A stretch of 64,000 nucleotides of DNA, taken from assembly GCF_009498525.1 (NCBI RefSeq), contig NZ_QSNT01000005.1:188718-252717 (forward strand). Reading direction: 5' to 3'. How positions within the stretch are numbered: the stretch's first letter is position 1; the number at the start of each line of letters is the position of its first letter. Of the stretch, positions 1 to 10,376 are shown in pieces. The notes below the pieces were generated by a model. The model was not told where the DNA came from, ran no database searches, and was given only the letters and a program-made list of their open reading frames with translations. Position numbers and translations under genes: made by a program. Source of the stretch: Rhizobium sp. ICMP 5592 (lineage in GTDB: Bacteria; Pseudomonadota; Alphaproteobacteria; Rhizobiales; Rhizobiaceae).

Positions 1-228
1 GTGGCCGGGGGTGTCGACGATGTTGATGCGAACGCCCTTCCAGACGACGGAGGTCGCCTTGGCGAGAATGGTGATGCCACGCTCTTTTTCCAGATCGTTG
101 GAATCCATCATGCGCTCAACGGTGCGCTGGTTCTCGCGGAAGGAACCGGACTGCTTCAGAAGCTCGTCAACGAGGGTGGTTTTCCCATGGTCAACGTGCG
201 CGATGATCGCGATGTTGCGAAGTGCCAT
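1..228 (-). CDS. typA: GTP-binding translational regulator TypA/BipA (N-terminal part)
   Basis: Only the first 76 codons are inside the window; the gene continues off the left edge. The frame begins MALRNIAIIAHVDHGKTT, so the G1 P-loop of a translational GTPase is at residues 10-18. The visible part ends at the G3 motif DTPGH (residues 72-76). The Leu/Asn-rich start followed by AHVDHGKTTLVD is characteristic of TypA/BipA, a ribosome-associated GTPase of the EF-G family used in stress and cold adaptation, rather than LepA or EF-G. The ATG is at 226-228. Confidence 0.93.
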   Translation of the reverse strand, partial: MALRNIAIIAHVDHGKTTLVDELLKQSGSFRENQRTVERMMDSNDLEKERGITILAKATSVVWKGVRINIVDTPGH

Positions 229-418
229 AATCTTATATCTCTGGGGCTGAGGCGCGATTTAAAGTAAACACGCCAATTACGTTTGGCGCGCTCTTACCCT
301 TTTTTTCGCGTTTGCGAAAGGGGGGAGGCAAGAAAGCAGCGGCGAACCTGTTTTCGCGTCGCCCCAAGACGTTAATTTCACGGTGATCGACAGCAACTGC
401 CAACCCACCGAGGCGCAT

Positions 419-892
419 ATGTCTAAAATTCTGTATCGGGGCAATCTCTTTGCCGACTACTTCCAAATATACCTACGCGACGAAACCCATCCGGACCTAC
501 CCGACGATTATACGGATGAGGTGATCGCTCGCCGCCTCGCCGCCGGACCCTATGCGATCATTCTCCATACGGCGCGCAATATGACCGTGCTGGTATGCGT
601 CGAATGGCACGATCAATGCCCTGCACTCGACCTCGACGCATACCAGCATGTGGCTGAAGCCGGTTTCCATTGCCCTTCGGGCCAGCTTATGCTGGCCGGT
701 TTGACAGACTACGGCCCAACCGCTCCCCGTCTTGCGGTGAAAGCAGGGGCGCTCGGCATGCGGGTGAACATGTCCGGCCTCGATACCCTCAGCGAAGACG
801 GGCTTGACGGAGACGATCACTACCTCGTGCAGCTTTGGCACGCAGCCGAACTGCAAGACCTGCGCCTGTTGAAGTCATGGTCTGAGAGATAG
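419..892 (+). CDS. Conserved hypothetical protein, 157 aa
   Basis: I do not recognise this family. The protein is acidic and soluble, with no signal peptide or membrane segment. It begins MSKILYRGNLFADYFQIY. An in-frame ATG exists at 383, but the ATG at 419 has GAGG about six bases upstream, so I prefer it. The central part has alternating hydrophobic strands (YAIILHTARNMTVLVCVEW) suggesting a small alpha/beta fold. It stands alone, divergent from typA, with its start about 190 bp from the typA start. Confidence 0.6.
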   Translation: MSKILYRGNLFADYFQIYLRDETHPDLPDDYTDEVIARRLAAGPYAIILHTARNMTVLVCVEWHDQCPALDLDAYQHVAEAGFHCPSGQLMLAGLTDYGPTAPRLAVKAGALGMRVNMSGLDTLSEDGLDGDDHYLVQLWHAAELQDLRLLKSWSER

Positions 893-1033
893 AATCGCCG
901 CAGAAATTAGCGTCTCGCCACCGACTTTTACGATAGTTAGAAGTCCGCGACAGGTCACCGGCCGCCACAGGTGGCAATTGCTATATATTAAACGCAATTT
1001 CGCCATCCGGACGGCTATGCCTGACAGCAAAGA

Positions 1034-3094
1034 TCAAGCCGCCAGCCCCTTCTTCTTCAACATCGCATCCGGGCTCGGCAGCTTGCCACGAAATGCCTTG
1101 TAGGCGTCTTCCGGGTCGATCGAGCCGCCGACGGAATAGATATTGGCCTTGAGTTTCTCGGCCATCTCCGCGTTGAAGGCGTCACCGGTTTCCTCGAAGG
1201 CGGAGAAAGCGTCGGCGTCGAGCACTTCCGACCACATGTAGGAATAATAGCCGGCCGAATAGCCGTCGCCGGAAAACACATGCTGGAAGTGCGGCGTGGC
1301 GTGGCGCATGACGATCGATTTCGGCATGCCGATTTCCAAGAGCACCTCGGCCTGCACCGCCATCGGGTCCTCGACGGCGCCACGCGTGTGGAAGGCCATG
1401 TCGACCAGCGCCGACGAGGTGAATTCCACCGTGTTGAAGCCGGCATTGAAGGTGCGGGCGGCGAGAACCTTGTCGAGCAGCGCCTGCGGGATCGGCTCGC
1501 CCGTTTCATAGTGCACGGCATATTCCTTGAGGATCGCCGGCACGGTCAGCCAATGTTCGTAGAGCTGCGACGGCAGTTCGACGAAATCGCGCGACACACC
1601 GGTGCCGGACACCGAAGGATAGGTGACGTTGGAGAGCATGCCGTGCAGCGCATGGCCGAATTCGTGGAATAGCGTGCGGGCGTCGTCCAGCGACAAGAGC
1701 GCCGGCTTGCCTTCGGCGGGCTTGGCGAAATTGCAGACGTTATAGATGATCGGCAGCTCGCCGACCTTGCCGTTCTCAAGCAACAACTTGTGCTGCGATT
1801 GGAACGAGCTCATCCAGGCGCCGGAGCGCTTCGAACTGCGGGCGAAATAATCACCGAGGAACAGGGCGACGAGCTTGTCGGAACGATCGCGGATCTCGAA
1901 GACCCGCACGTCGGGATGATAGGCGGGAACGCCCTTCTGCTCGACGGCGCGGATGTCGAACAGGCGCCCGGCGACATCGAAGCAGGCGGCGATGATCTTT
2001 TCGAGCTGCAGATAAGGCTTCAGCTCGGCCTCGGAAAAATCGAACTTCTGCGTCCGGATTTTCTCGGCATAATGCCGCCAGTCCCAGGGCATGACCTCGT
2101 GATTGCGGCCCTCCTGCGAGATCAGCGCGGCAATATCGGCTTCTTCCTCGCCAGCACGCGCGGCGGCCTTCGCCCAAACCGCCTTCAGGAGATCGTTCAC
2201 CGCCTCCGGCGTCTTCGCCATGGTGTTGTCGAGCTTCAGTTCGGCAAAATTGGCGTAGCCGAGCAGCTTGGCCTTCTCGGCCCGGAGCGCCAGCGTCTCG
2301 CGGATGATCTTGCGATTGTCGGTCTCGCCACCATTTTCGCCGCGCGCCACCCAGGCCTTGAAGGCCTGTTCGCGCAGATCGCGGCGCTCGGAGGCCGCCA
2401 GGAACGGCTCGATGATCGAGCGCGACAGGGTGACGGCATATTTGCCCTCTTCGCCGCGTTCCCGCGCCGCGGCCGCCATGGCGTCCTTGAGATAATCGGG
2501 CAGGCCGGCAAGATCGGCTTCGTCGGAAAGGATCAGCGCCCAGCTCTTTTCGTCGCCGAGCACGTTTTGCCCGAACTGCGCGCCGAGGCCCGCCAATGTC
2601 TCGTTGATCGTCGCAAGCCGTTCCTGCTCTGCCTTCGGCAGCTTGGCGCCCGACTTGACGAACCCCTTCCAATGCCGCTCCAGCACGCGGGTCTCTTCCA
2701 GCGTCAGGCCGAGATCGTCGCGCCCTTCCCAAAGCGCATCGATGCGGGCGAAAAGCGCGGCATTCATGCCGATCTTCGAATAGTGCCGCGATATTTTCGG
2801 CGCAATCTGGCGCTCCAGGGTTTGGATCACCTCATTCGTATGGGCGCCAGCCTTGTTCCAGAACAGCGCGGACACCCGCGACAGCGCGTCACCGGCAATC
2901 TCGAGCGCGGTGACGGTGTTGGCGAAGGTCGGCGCGTCGCCATTGTTGGCGATCGCATCGATCTCGGTCTCATGGGCGGCAAGGGCAGCATCGAAGGCAG
3001 GCGCGAAATCGGTGTCCTTCACCGCGTCGAAACGTGGCAGGCCCTGATGCCCGGTCCATTCGACCAGCGCGGGGTTGACGGCGTGAGAAGACAT
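1034..3094 (-). CDS. M3 family oligopeptidase (oligopeptidase A / dipeptidyl carboxypeptidase type)
   Basis: A 686-residue cytoplasmic zinc metallopeptidase of the thimet-oligopeptidase family, which degrades short peptides released by proteases and from cleaved signal peptides. The zinc motif HEFGH in the context LFHEFGHALHG is at about residue 477, followed by the helix carrying the third ligand. Length fits OpdA/Dcp enzymes (about 680 aa). The frame stays open upstream to about 3274, into the neighbouring exporter gene, but the ATG at 3092-3094 preceded by AAAGG is the natural start (MSSHAVNPALVEW). It could be OpdA or Dcp; the sequence alone does not separate them. Confidence 0.92.
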   Translation of the reverse strand: MSSHAVNPALVEWTGHQGLPRFDAVKDTDFAPAFDAALAAHETEIDAIANNGDAPTFANTVTALEIAGDALSRVSALFWNKAGAHTNEVIQTLERQIAPKISRHYSKIGMNAALFARIDALWEGRDDLGLTLEETRVLERHWKGFVKSGAKLPKAEQERLATINETLAGLGAQFGQNVLGDEKSWALILSDEADLAGLPDYLKDAMAAAARERGEEGKYAVTLSRSIIEPFLAASERRDLREQAFKAWVARGENGGETDNRKIIRETLALRAEKAKLLGYANFAELKLDNTMAKTPEAVNDLLKAVWAKAAARAGEEEADIAALISQEGRNHEVMPWDWRHYAEKIRTQKFDFSEAELKPYLQLEKIIAACFDVAGRLFDIRAVEQKGVPAYHPDVRVFEIRDRSDKLVALFLGDYFARSSKRSGAWMSSFQSQHKLLLENGKVGELPIIYNVCNFAKPAEGKPALLSLDDARTLFHEFGHALHGMLSNVTYPSVSGTGVSRDFVELPSQLYEHWLTVPAILKEYAVHYETGEPIPQALLDKVLAARTFNAGFNTVEFTSSALVDMAFHTRGAVEDPMAVQAEVLLEIGMPKSIVMRHATPHFQHVFSGDGYSAGYYSYMWSEVLDADAFSAFEETGDAFNAEMAEKLKANIYSVGGSIDPEDAYKAFRGKLPSPDAMLKKKGLAA

Positions 3095-3189
3095 GCGAGG
3101 CATCCTTTCGGCAGACATCTGATCGAAGCACGATATAGGACCCGCCCCGCCGGATTGGTATGGCGGGGCGGAACAAAGATGAGAAATAG

Positions 3190-3831
3190 TCAGGCCTTGC
3201 GCCATCCAAGCAGGCCGGGCGTCGCATGCCACAGCGCCTGCGCCGCAAACCCCATGAAGAGCACGCCGGAGCAACGCACGATCAGCCGCTCATGAGCGCG
3301 ATAGAAACGCCGGACGACGCCCGCGCCGATGATACCGATCAGGATGATGTCGGCGGTGATGAAGCCGGCGAGAGAGACGGTAACCAGCAAGGGGAGCGCA
3401 TCGAACGTCAATGCCCCGGCAGAGCCCGCCACCAGCGCGGTAAAGGTCGCGAGCGCCACCGGATATCCCTTCGGATTGGTGACGCCGAAGATCAGGCCGC
3501 GACGGAATGGGCGATCGACATTGAGCAGCGTCTTACCGTCCGCCCTCGGCTTGGCGGTCACGGCACTCCAGCCGATCCAGGCGAGATAAAAACCACAAAG
3601 CAATCCAAGCAGATCGAAGACGAAGGTGCCGAGAGTCTTTGCGCCAACGATTGCAACCAAGGCGAGCGAAGACCATATGATATCTCCGACGAGGTGGCCG
3701 CTCATGAAGAAGGCACCGGCCCTGCGCCCCTGTCCGGCACCGATGCCGAGCAGTGCCAGAAAGGCCGGCCCGGGGATCAGCACATAGAACAACGCCGCCA
3801 GAAAGGCGCCGACGATAAGTGATTGCGTCAT
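3190..3831 (-). CDS. LysE/RhtB family amino-acid exporter
   Basis: A 213-residue inner-membrane protein with about six hydrophobic segments. The N-terminal PGPAFLALLGIGAGQGRRAG matches the family signature (P-G-P near residue 20, then a G-x-G-rich loop). The central NPKGYPVALATF is the second conserved signature (NPK). Members export amino acids or related small molecules. I chose the ATG at 3829-3831 rather than the TTG seven codons upstream. A MarR regulator is divergently encoded 159 bp away and may control it. Confidence 0.88.
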   Translation of the reverse strand: MTQSLIVGAFLAALFYVLIPGPAFLALLGIGAGQGRRAGAFFMSGHLVGDIIWSSLALVAIVGAKTLGTFVFDLLGLLCGFYLAWIGWSAVTAKPRADGKTLLNVDRPFRRGLIFGVTNPKGYPVALATFTALVAGSAGALTFDALPLLVTVSLAGFITADIILIGIIGAGVVRRFYRAHERLIVRCSGVLFMGFAAQALWHATPGLLGWRKA

Positions 3832-3990
3832 ATTGAAAGTTCCCGATGGCAACTGTGACAGACTAACGACACGGCGAATCGGGTCAAGCCAACCGAGTCG
3901 TGTTTAAAATAAAGAATCCATTGAATTTAGGGGGCGATATCACTAAGAATTTACCGGGGCCTAAAAACAAGCGTAGGTAGGGAAGCGCTT

Positions 3991-4473
3991 ATGAGCAGCA
4001 GGATAGATACGGATTCGCTTGCCTTTCTGGTAGCGGATTGCGCCCGATTGATGCGAGCGGCCTTCGAGCGGCGCATTCTGGTCGCGGGATTGGGTCTGAC
4101 CGCGGGCGAGGCACGCACACTCATGCAGGTTGCCGCCGTCAATGGCAGCCGACAGCTTGACATCGCCTGTCGCATGGGGCTCGAACCGATGACGGTCAGC
4201 GCCTTCCTCGACAAGTTGCAGGCACGCGGCCTGATCGAGCGGCAGCCCGATCCCCTCGACCGCCGCGCCAAGCGCATCGTGTTGTCGGAAGCCGCCGACG
4301 CCAAGCTGAAGCAGATCGGCAAGGAGATCTGTGCAGTGGAGCGCGATGCGGTGCAAGGTTTCAATAACGGCTTGCAGGACGAGCTGCATCACGCGCTTCG
4401 CGCCTTCCGCAGCAATCTGCAGAATGCGGATGTGCCGGTCGAGATGGAACGCGAATTGAGGCCGGCGGAGTAA
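3991..4473 (+). CDS. MarR family transcriptional regulator
   Basis: A 160-residue winged-helix regulator. The recognition-helix region reads RQLDIACRMGLEPMTVSAFLDKLQARGLIERQPDPLDRRAKRI in the family layout; the D-x-R-A/R-x-K wing pattern (DPLDRRAKRI) is typical of MarR proteins. N- and C-terminal helices would form the dimer interface. It is divergent from the LysE exporter at 3190-3831, the usual arrangement for a local repressor, and convergent with argG across a shared terminator. Its ligand cannot be told from sequence. Confidence 0.88.
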   Translation: MSSRIDTDSLAFLVADCARLMRAAFERRILVAGLGLTAGEARTLMQVAAVNGSRQLDIACRMGLEPMTVSAFLDKLQARGLIERQPDPLDRRAKRIVLSEAADAKLKQIGKEICAVERDAVQGFNNGLQDELHHALRAFRSNLQNADVPVEMERELRPAE

Positions 4474-4503
4474 ATCCGGCCCGGCGCAAAGCCGGAAAAG
4501 ACA

Positions 4504-4532
4504 AGCCCGCCTCCGATGATCGGAAGCGGGCT
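4504..4532. terminator. Bidirectional intrinsic terminator between marR-type gene and argG
   Basis: The stem AGCCCGC-c-TCCGAT pairs with ATCGGA-a-GCGGGCT around a single-base loop. It is followed by a T-rich stretch on the plus strand (GTATTTGTTTTC) and by TGTCTTTT on the minus strand. It lies between two convergent genes and could stop both transcripts. Confidence 0.75.
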
Positions 4533-4552
4533 GTATTTGTTTTCAATTCTGC

Positions 4553-5776
<1,224 letters not shown>

Positions 5777-6015
5777 GGTAATGAGATCCGTTTCAATGCG
5801 AGCCCGCGGAGAGGCCCGCAAACCCTGTGTCGCGGCACTTTTAGCGAGATTATCGCGAGGCGCAAGGGGAAGTGCGCCCGGTTCATGTCGCGCTCGCGAC
5901 AAGAGGAAGTCTCAATATCGATCCGATTCGAGGACTCGACGATTTCGATTTGACTAGTCAGAACGACGCGTCATATCTGCCACTATCCAAACAATGCCCG
6001 GGGAGGATCCTGCTC

Positions 6016-6870
6016 GTGACCGATATTCAAGACATTTTCAAAAAATCCAATGTTGCCGTCATCACCGGCGGCGCTTCCGGCATCGGCCTTGCCGCGGCGA
6101 AATATTTCGCCGGGCTCGGCATGAGCGTTGCCATTGCCGATCTCGGCGGCGAGCGGCTGGCCAATGCGCGCGCCGAGCTTGAAGCAATCGCCGGCGAAGA
6201 GCGTGTCATGACGGTCGAAACCGACGTTGCGCAAAAGGAAGCGCTTGAAGCCCTCGAACGCGCGGTTCTACAGAGGTTCGGCCGGGTGCATGTGCTGATG
6301 AACAATGCCGGCATCGGGCCGGAAACATCGATCTTCAGCCCGCAGACCAGCTGGGACGCTATTCTCGGCGTCAATCTCCTCGCCGTCATCAACGGCACGC
6401 GCACCTTCGGACCGGCCATGCTGGCCCATGGAGAGCCCGGCCTGATCATCAATACCGGATCGAAGCAGGGCATCACCACGCCGCCCGGCAACCCGGCTTA
6501 CAATGTCTCCAAGGCCGGCGTGAAGGTCTTCACCGAAGCCTTGCAGCATGAGCTGCGCAACACCGAGGGCGCGAAAATCTCCGCGCATCTGCTGATCCCC
6601 GGCTTCGTCTTTACCGGGCTCACCCAGGGCGACCGCCGGGAAAAGCCCGCCGGCGCCTGGACGGCGGAACAGACGGTCGACTTTATGGTGGAGAGCCTGA
6701 CGCGCGGCGACTTCTATATCCTCTGCCCGGACAATGACGTGGCCCGACCGACCGACGAGCGCCGCATGCTCTGGGCTGCCGGCGATATCATCGAAAACCG
6801 CCCGCCGCTGTCGCGCTGGCATCCGGATTATGCCGACAAGTTCAAAGCATTCCTGGAAAAGAAGGATTGA
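6016..6870 (+). CDS. Short-chain dehydrogenase/reductase (SDR)
   Basis: 284 residues, NAD(P)-dependent oxidoreductase with a Rossmann fold. The cofactor loop TGGASGIG is near residues 17-24, NNAG near residue 95, and the catalytic YxxxK (YNVSK, about residue 165) with an upstream Ser (INTGSKQG). The acidic residue after beta-2 (IADLGGERL) suggests NAD preference. I place the start at a GTG (6016-6018) because GGGAGGA sits nine bases upstream; the frame is open further back without a good site. The substrate is unknown. Confidence 0.85.
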   Translation: MTDIQDIFKKSNVAVITGGASGIGLAAAKYFAGLGMSVAIADLGGERLANARAELEAIAGEERVMTVETDVAQKEALEALERAVLQRFGRVHVLMNNAGIGPETSIFSPQTSWDAILGVNLLAVINGTRTFGPAMLAHGEPGLIINTGSKQGITTPPGNPAYNVSKAGVKVFTEALQHELRNTEGAKISAHLLIPGFVFTGLTQGDRREKPAGAWTAEQTVDFMVESLTRGDFYILCPDNDVARPTDERRMLWAAGDIIENRPPLSRWHPDYADKFKAFLEKKD

Positions 6871-6881
6871 TTTGCAAATCG

Positions 6882-6925
6882 CCGAAAGCCGGATAGAAAA
6901 CGCTGATCCCCTATCCGGCTTTCGG
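6882..6925. other. Long perfect hairpin overlapping the Shine-Dalgarno of the next gene
   Basis: Two 15-base arms, CCGAAAGCCGGATAG (6882-6896) and its exact complement (6911-6925), flank a 14-base loop. The right arm ends in CGG, and the GGAG that serves as ribosome binding site for the LysE gene (ATG at 6936) begins inside the stem. No T-run follows, so it is not a standard terminator; it may be a translational or processing hairpin. Confidence 0.7.
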
Positions 6926-6935
6926 AGCTACCCCA

Positions 6936-7577
6936 ATGGATTTCCTGCCCAGCCTGTCGACCCTGCTCGCCTTTACCGCCGCGACCCTGCTTCTCGCGAT
7001 GACCCCCGGCCCGGACATGACGCTCTCGATCAGCCGCGCCCTGGCGCAGGGAAAAAGAGCCGCACTCTTCGTCGTCCTCGGCACCACCCTCGGCGTCGTC
7101 GTCCACACATGTCTGGTGGCCTTCGGCATCTCGGCGCTGATTACAGCCTCGCCGGTTGCCTTCACCATGCTCAAAACCGGCGGTGCCGCCTATCTGCTGT
7201 GGCTGGCCATCCAGGCGATCCGCTTCGGTTCCAGCCTGTCGGTCATGCAGGTCGATGCAGCCAGGAGAACACCGCTCTCCAACATCGCCAACGGCTTCTG
7301 GGTCAATCTGCTCAACCCGAAGGTTATCATCTTCTTCATGACCTTCCTGCCGCAATTCGTCACGGCGGGCGATCCGGCCGTCACGCACAAGCTGCTGTTC
7401 CTGGGATTCTTCTTCATCATCGTCGGCGTGCCGGTGAATATCATCGTCGTTCTCGCCGCCGACAAGCTGTCGTCCTGGCTGCAGAACAACCGCGGCGTCC
7501 TGCGCGGCCTCGACTATACCTTCGCCGGCGTCTTTTCGATTTTCGCGGCGAAGATTTTCCTCACGCAGGCGCGTTGA
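6936..7577 (+). CDS. LysE/RhtB family exporter (second copy)
   Basis: 213 residues with about six transmembrane segments. The signature AMTPGPDMTLSISRALAQGK (family consensus P-G-P-D) and NLLNPKVIIFFMTFLPQFV (NPK motif followed by the FLPQF block) make it a clearer RhtB-type member than the gene at 3190-3831. Probably exports an amino acid, homoserine lactone or similar. The start ATG has GGAG nine bases upstream, inside a large hairpin. Its last 17 bp overlap the end of the convergent membrane-protein gene at 7561-7983. Confidence 0.88.
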   Translation: MDFLPSLSTLLAFTAATLLLAMTPGPDMTLSISRALAQGKRAALFVVLGTTLGVVVHTCLVAFGISALITASPVAFTMLKTGGAAYLLWLAIQAIRFGSSLSVMQVDAARRTPLSNIANGFWVNLLNPKVIIFFMTFLPQFVTAGDPAVTHKLLFLGFFFIIVGVPVNIIVVLAADKLSSWLQNNRGVLRGLDYTFAGVFSIFAAKIFLTQAR

Positions 7578-7983
7578 GCGCCCGAACGGCAAAACGGCCG
7601 GCGATCCACCAATAGACGGTGGCGCTGGCAGCTCCGAGCAAGGCAAAGCAGACAACCACGGTGATCAGGTTCAGGGCCTGCGGCTTGCCCAGGCTACCTG
7701 AAATCAGGACGGATGCCACCGCCGACAGCAAGGCGCCATAGACCGCATAGCTGTACCAGCGACGCATGCCGCGCCATTCAAAAACCGAAATGACGACAAA
7801 CGACGGCAGGATGCTGACTGTCATCGCAAGCTTGGTCAAGGCAACGGTAAGCGCGAACAACTCCGGGGCGCCCGTCCCTGGCATCGTCCAGGCGGCGACG
7901 CAAGCGAGCACGAAGCCCATCATGACGCAGGCGCCGAGATAGCCCCAGAGGAGCCGCAACGGCCTGCGCAGACCCAGAAGCAT
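7561..7983 (-). CDS. Small integral membrane protein, unknown function
   Basis: 140 residues starting MLLGLRRPLRLLWGY, with four predicted hydrophobic segments (about residues 10-30, 42-64, 78-98 and 108-130) and a basic N terminus. I do not recognise the family. The ATG (7981-7983) lies 5 bp after the rlmN stop and its GAGGA ribosome site overlaps that stop, so it is translationally linked to rlmN as the second gene of the operon. Its 3' end overlaps the convergent exporter gene by 17 bp. Confidence 0.72.
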   Translation of the reverse strand: MLLGLRRPLRLLWGYLGACVMMGFVLACVAAWTMPGTGAPELFALTVALTKLAMTVSILPSFVVISVFEWRGMRRWYSYAVYGALLSAVASVLISGSLGKPQALNLITVVVCFALLGAASATVYWWIAGRFAVRALNAPA

Positions 7984-7988
7984 CGATC

Positions 7989-9224
7989 TCAGTCCTCGCC
8001 GTGATTGGCGATCATCATGGCTTCGAAAGCCAATCGTTCGGTCTTGCGCATGCGCTCCGAATCCGACTTCAGCTGACCGCAGGCGGCGAGAATGTCGCGG
8101 CCACGCGGCGTGCGGATCGGCGAGGCATAGCCGGCCGCATTGATGAAATCGGCGAATTTCTCGATCTGCTCCCAGTCCGAACACTGGTAGTTCGTGCCCG
8201 GCCAGGGATTGAAGGGGATAAGGTTGATCTTGGACGGAATGCCCTTCAGCAGCTGGATCAGGCCCTTGGCATCCTCAAGGCTATCGTTGACGCCCTTCAG
8301 CATCACATACTCGAAGGTGATGCGCCGGGCGTTCGAGAGGCCGGGATAGGCGCGACAAGCGTCCATCAGCTCCTTCAGCGGATATTTCTTGTTGATCGGC
8401 ACCAACATGTCGCGCAGATCGTCGCGCACCGCATGCAGCGAGATCGCCAGCATGACGCCGATCTCATCGCCGGTGCGGTAGATTTCCGGCACGACGCCGG
8501 AGGTAGACAGCGTGATGCGCCGCTTCGACAGGGACAGGCCGTCGCCGTCTGAGGCGATCAGCAGCGCCGTCTTGACGCTTTCGAAATTATAGAGCGGCTC
8601 GCCCATGCCCATCATGACCATGTTGCTGACCTTGCGGCCTTCCGCCGGCATGATCGTACCCTGCGGCGCTTCGCGGTCCGGGAAATCGCCGAGCCGATCG
8701 CGCGCGAGCAGCAGCTGCGACAGGATTTCTTCCGCCGTCAGGTTGCGCACCAAGCGCTGCGTGCCGGTGTGACAGAAGGAGCAGGTGAGCGAACAGCCGA
8801 CCTGGCTGGAAACGCAGAGCGTGCCGCGGCCCTCTTCCGGAATATAGACGGTTTCGACCTCGACCGGGCGGCCGGCGCCACGCGGCGGGAAACGCAGCAG
8901 CCATTTGCGGGTACCGTCGTTGGAGACTTGCTCCTCAACGATTTCGGGACGGGCGATGGTGAAATGCGTCTTCAGCATTTCACGCATGTCCTTGGAGACG
9001 TTCGCCATGGCATCAAAATCGGAGACGCCGCGCACGTAGATCCAGTTCCAGAGCTGGCTGACGCGCATCTTGACCTGCTTGTCGGCGACGCCCTTTTCCT
9101 TGAGAGCCACCCCCATCTCCTCGCGCGTCAGGCCGATCAGCGACGGTTTCGGCGAAAGCTCGACCGGCTGCGACACTGGCATCGGCTTCAGCTTGGATAG
9201 GGTCATGACATCGATGGCGGACAT
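7989..9224 (-). CDS. rlmN: Dual-specificity 23S rRNA/tRNA adenine C2 methyltransferase RlmN
   Basis: 411 residues. A radical-SAM enzyme that methylates C2 of A2503 in 23S rRNA and A37 in some tRNAs. The CxxxCxxC cluster motif reads CSLTCSFCHTG. Other RlmN marks are the GMGEPLYNF block, the FEYVMLKGVND block and the C-terminal TPRGRDILAACGQL with the catalytic Cys. The frame is open further upstream, but the ATG at 9222-9224 (MSAIDVMTLSKLK) gives the usual rhizobial N terminus and length. It is followed by a small membrane gene. Confidence 0.95.
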   Translation of the reverse strand: MSAIDVMTLSKLKPMPVSQPVELSPKPSLIGLTREEMGVALKEKGVADKQVKMRVSQLWNWIYVRGVSDFDAMANVSKDMREMLKTHFTIARPEIVEEQVSNDGTRKWLLRFPPRGAGRPVEVETVYIPEEGRGTLCVSSQVGCSLTCSFCHTGTQRLVRNLTAEEILSQLLLARDRLGDFPDREAPQGTIMPAEGRKVSNMVMMGMGEPLYNFESVKTALLIASDGDGLSLSKRRITLSTSGVVPEIYRTGDEIGVMLAISLHAVRDDLRDMLVPINKKYPLKELMDACRAYPGLSNARRITFEYVMLKGVNDSLEDAKGLIQLLKGIPSKINLIPFNPWPGTNYQCSDWEQIEKFADFINAAGYASPIRTPRGRDILAACGQLKSDSERMRKTERLAFEAMMIANHGED

Positions 9225-9400
9225 AGGATATTCCAATGGTTCATATCGGCAATGCCCCCAAAAGCTGGAAAGCTGCGGGCGCGGGCAAGGCACTGAAATC
9301 AGAAGGTTCATCTCGGTGCGGGCAAGAAACTTGCGAGACACACCGCTTGTTGAGGCGGCCTTTAACATTAATTTCAGTCCGCGTCATCCCTCTTGAGAAA

Positions 9401-9430
9401 AAGCAAAGGCCAGCCACCTGGGCCGGCCTT
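9401..9430 (-). terminator. Intrinsic terminator of the ialB-family gene
   Basis: The stem AAGGCCaGCC (9406-9415) pairs with GGCCGGCCTT (9421-9430). On the minus strand it is followed by GCTTTTTCTC, a T-run, so it should end the transcript of the gene at 9490-10041. Confidence 0.75.
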
Positions 9431-9489
9431 GTCATTTCGGTTTCGATGGAACCCGCAATCACTTTGGCGTGATCGCGGCATCATTGATC

Positions 9490-10041
9490 CTATTTGCAGT
9501 TTTCGATCTGCTTCAGCGCCGCGGTAACGCCCTTCAGCGAATAGGTATAGGTGGTGCCGGTGCCTCGCTTCGAGGTCGCGGTGATCTTCAGCGAATGGCC
9601 GGACTTGAGTGCCGCGACCAGAGCTGGTTCCTGCGCGGCATTCTCGACCCAGGCAGCCTTGTCCTTGGTGAACATCACGAAGGTCTTGTTGTCGATGATA
9701 ACGTCGACCTTGGAATTGTCCTTGAGCGGATACCCCATCATCGCCTGCGGCTCATAGGAGATGTTCTGGCCCGGACGCTGGGAGACGATAAAGAAGTTGT
9801 CGCCGTGATCGATGCCCGTGGCCGGCATCTTGGTCGTCGGCACGGAGAGAACATAGCAAACCTTACCGGCACCGGACTGGTAGGAATAGGCGCCCCAGGC
9901 ATCGAATTGCTGGATGCGCGTCGGAGCCGCCGGTGCTGCTGCCGGCGCCTGTGCGGGCGCCTGCTTCTTGGTCTGCGCGGCGGCGATACCGGTGCCGGCC
10001 AGAACGAGCGAAAGGGCGATTGCGAAGCTTTTTACAAACAT
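9490..10041 (-). CDS. Invasion associated locus B (IalB) family secreted protein
   Basis: 183 residues. A clear Sec signal peptide (MFVKSFAIALSLVLAGTGIAAAQ) is followed by a short Ala/Pro/Gln-rich linker (residues 24-40). The folded domain begins with the characteristic FDAWGAY and contains CYVLS and a C-terminal Cys (ENCK), able to form a disulfide. IalB proteins were named in Bartonella for erythrocyte invasion; in free-living rhizobia they are periplasmic proteins of unsettled role. AGGA precedes the ATG at 10039-10041. The upstream in-frame start at 10110 has no ribosome site. Confidence 0.85.
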   Translation of the reverse strand: MFVKSFAIALSLVLAGTGIAAAQTKKQAPAQAPAAAPAAPTRIQQFDAWGAYSYQSGAGKVCYVLSVPTTKMPATGIDHGDNFFIVSQRPGQNISYEPQAMMGYPLKDNSKVDVIIDNKTFVMFTKDKAAWVENAAQEPALVAALKSGHSLKITATSKRGTGTTYTYSLKGVTAALKQIENCK

Positions 10042-10376
10042 GGTTTCCTGCCGATTTCTTGCGGTCCAGAGCTCGAGGCGATTTGAGTACGCACGCCTGC
10101 CTATGCTCATGAGCTGCCCTATTTTGACTTTATTCAGGTTACCAAACCGTCAACGGAGCATTAAGTGCCCCCGTCTGTGCCATTTCAATTCAAGCGCCGC
10201 GCCAGGCCTGAAACGCATCAGGAAGAGTTGGAAAACCCGGATGGCGGAACACCACCCTACGGGATCGAGTTATGACAGAAAGATTCAGGCAAGAATTTGA
10301 CCTCTCTAAAATCAGGAGCACCTGATAAAGGTCTGGAAACCCGGCAGGATTTCCGTCGATTGCCGCGCAGCCGCAC
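10042..10376. other. 335-bp intergenic region between the IalB-family gene and the YkvA gene
   Basis: No convincing gene. It must hold the promoter of the IalB-family gene on the minus strand; a TTGACG is visible around 10150 but no good -10 follows. A small hairpin, ATCAGG-agca-CCTGAT at 10311-10326, is followed on the minus strand by TTTTAG and may be a weak terminator for the YkvA gene. Confidence 0.4.
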
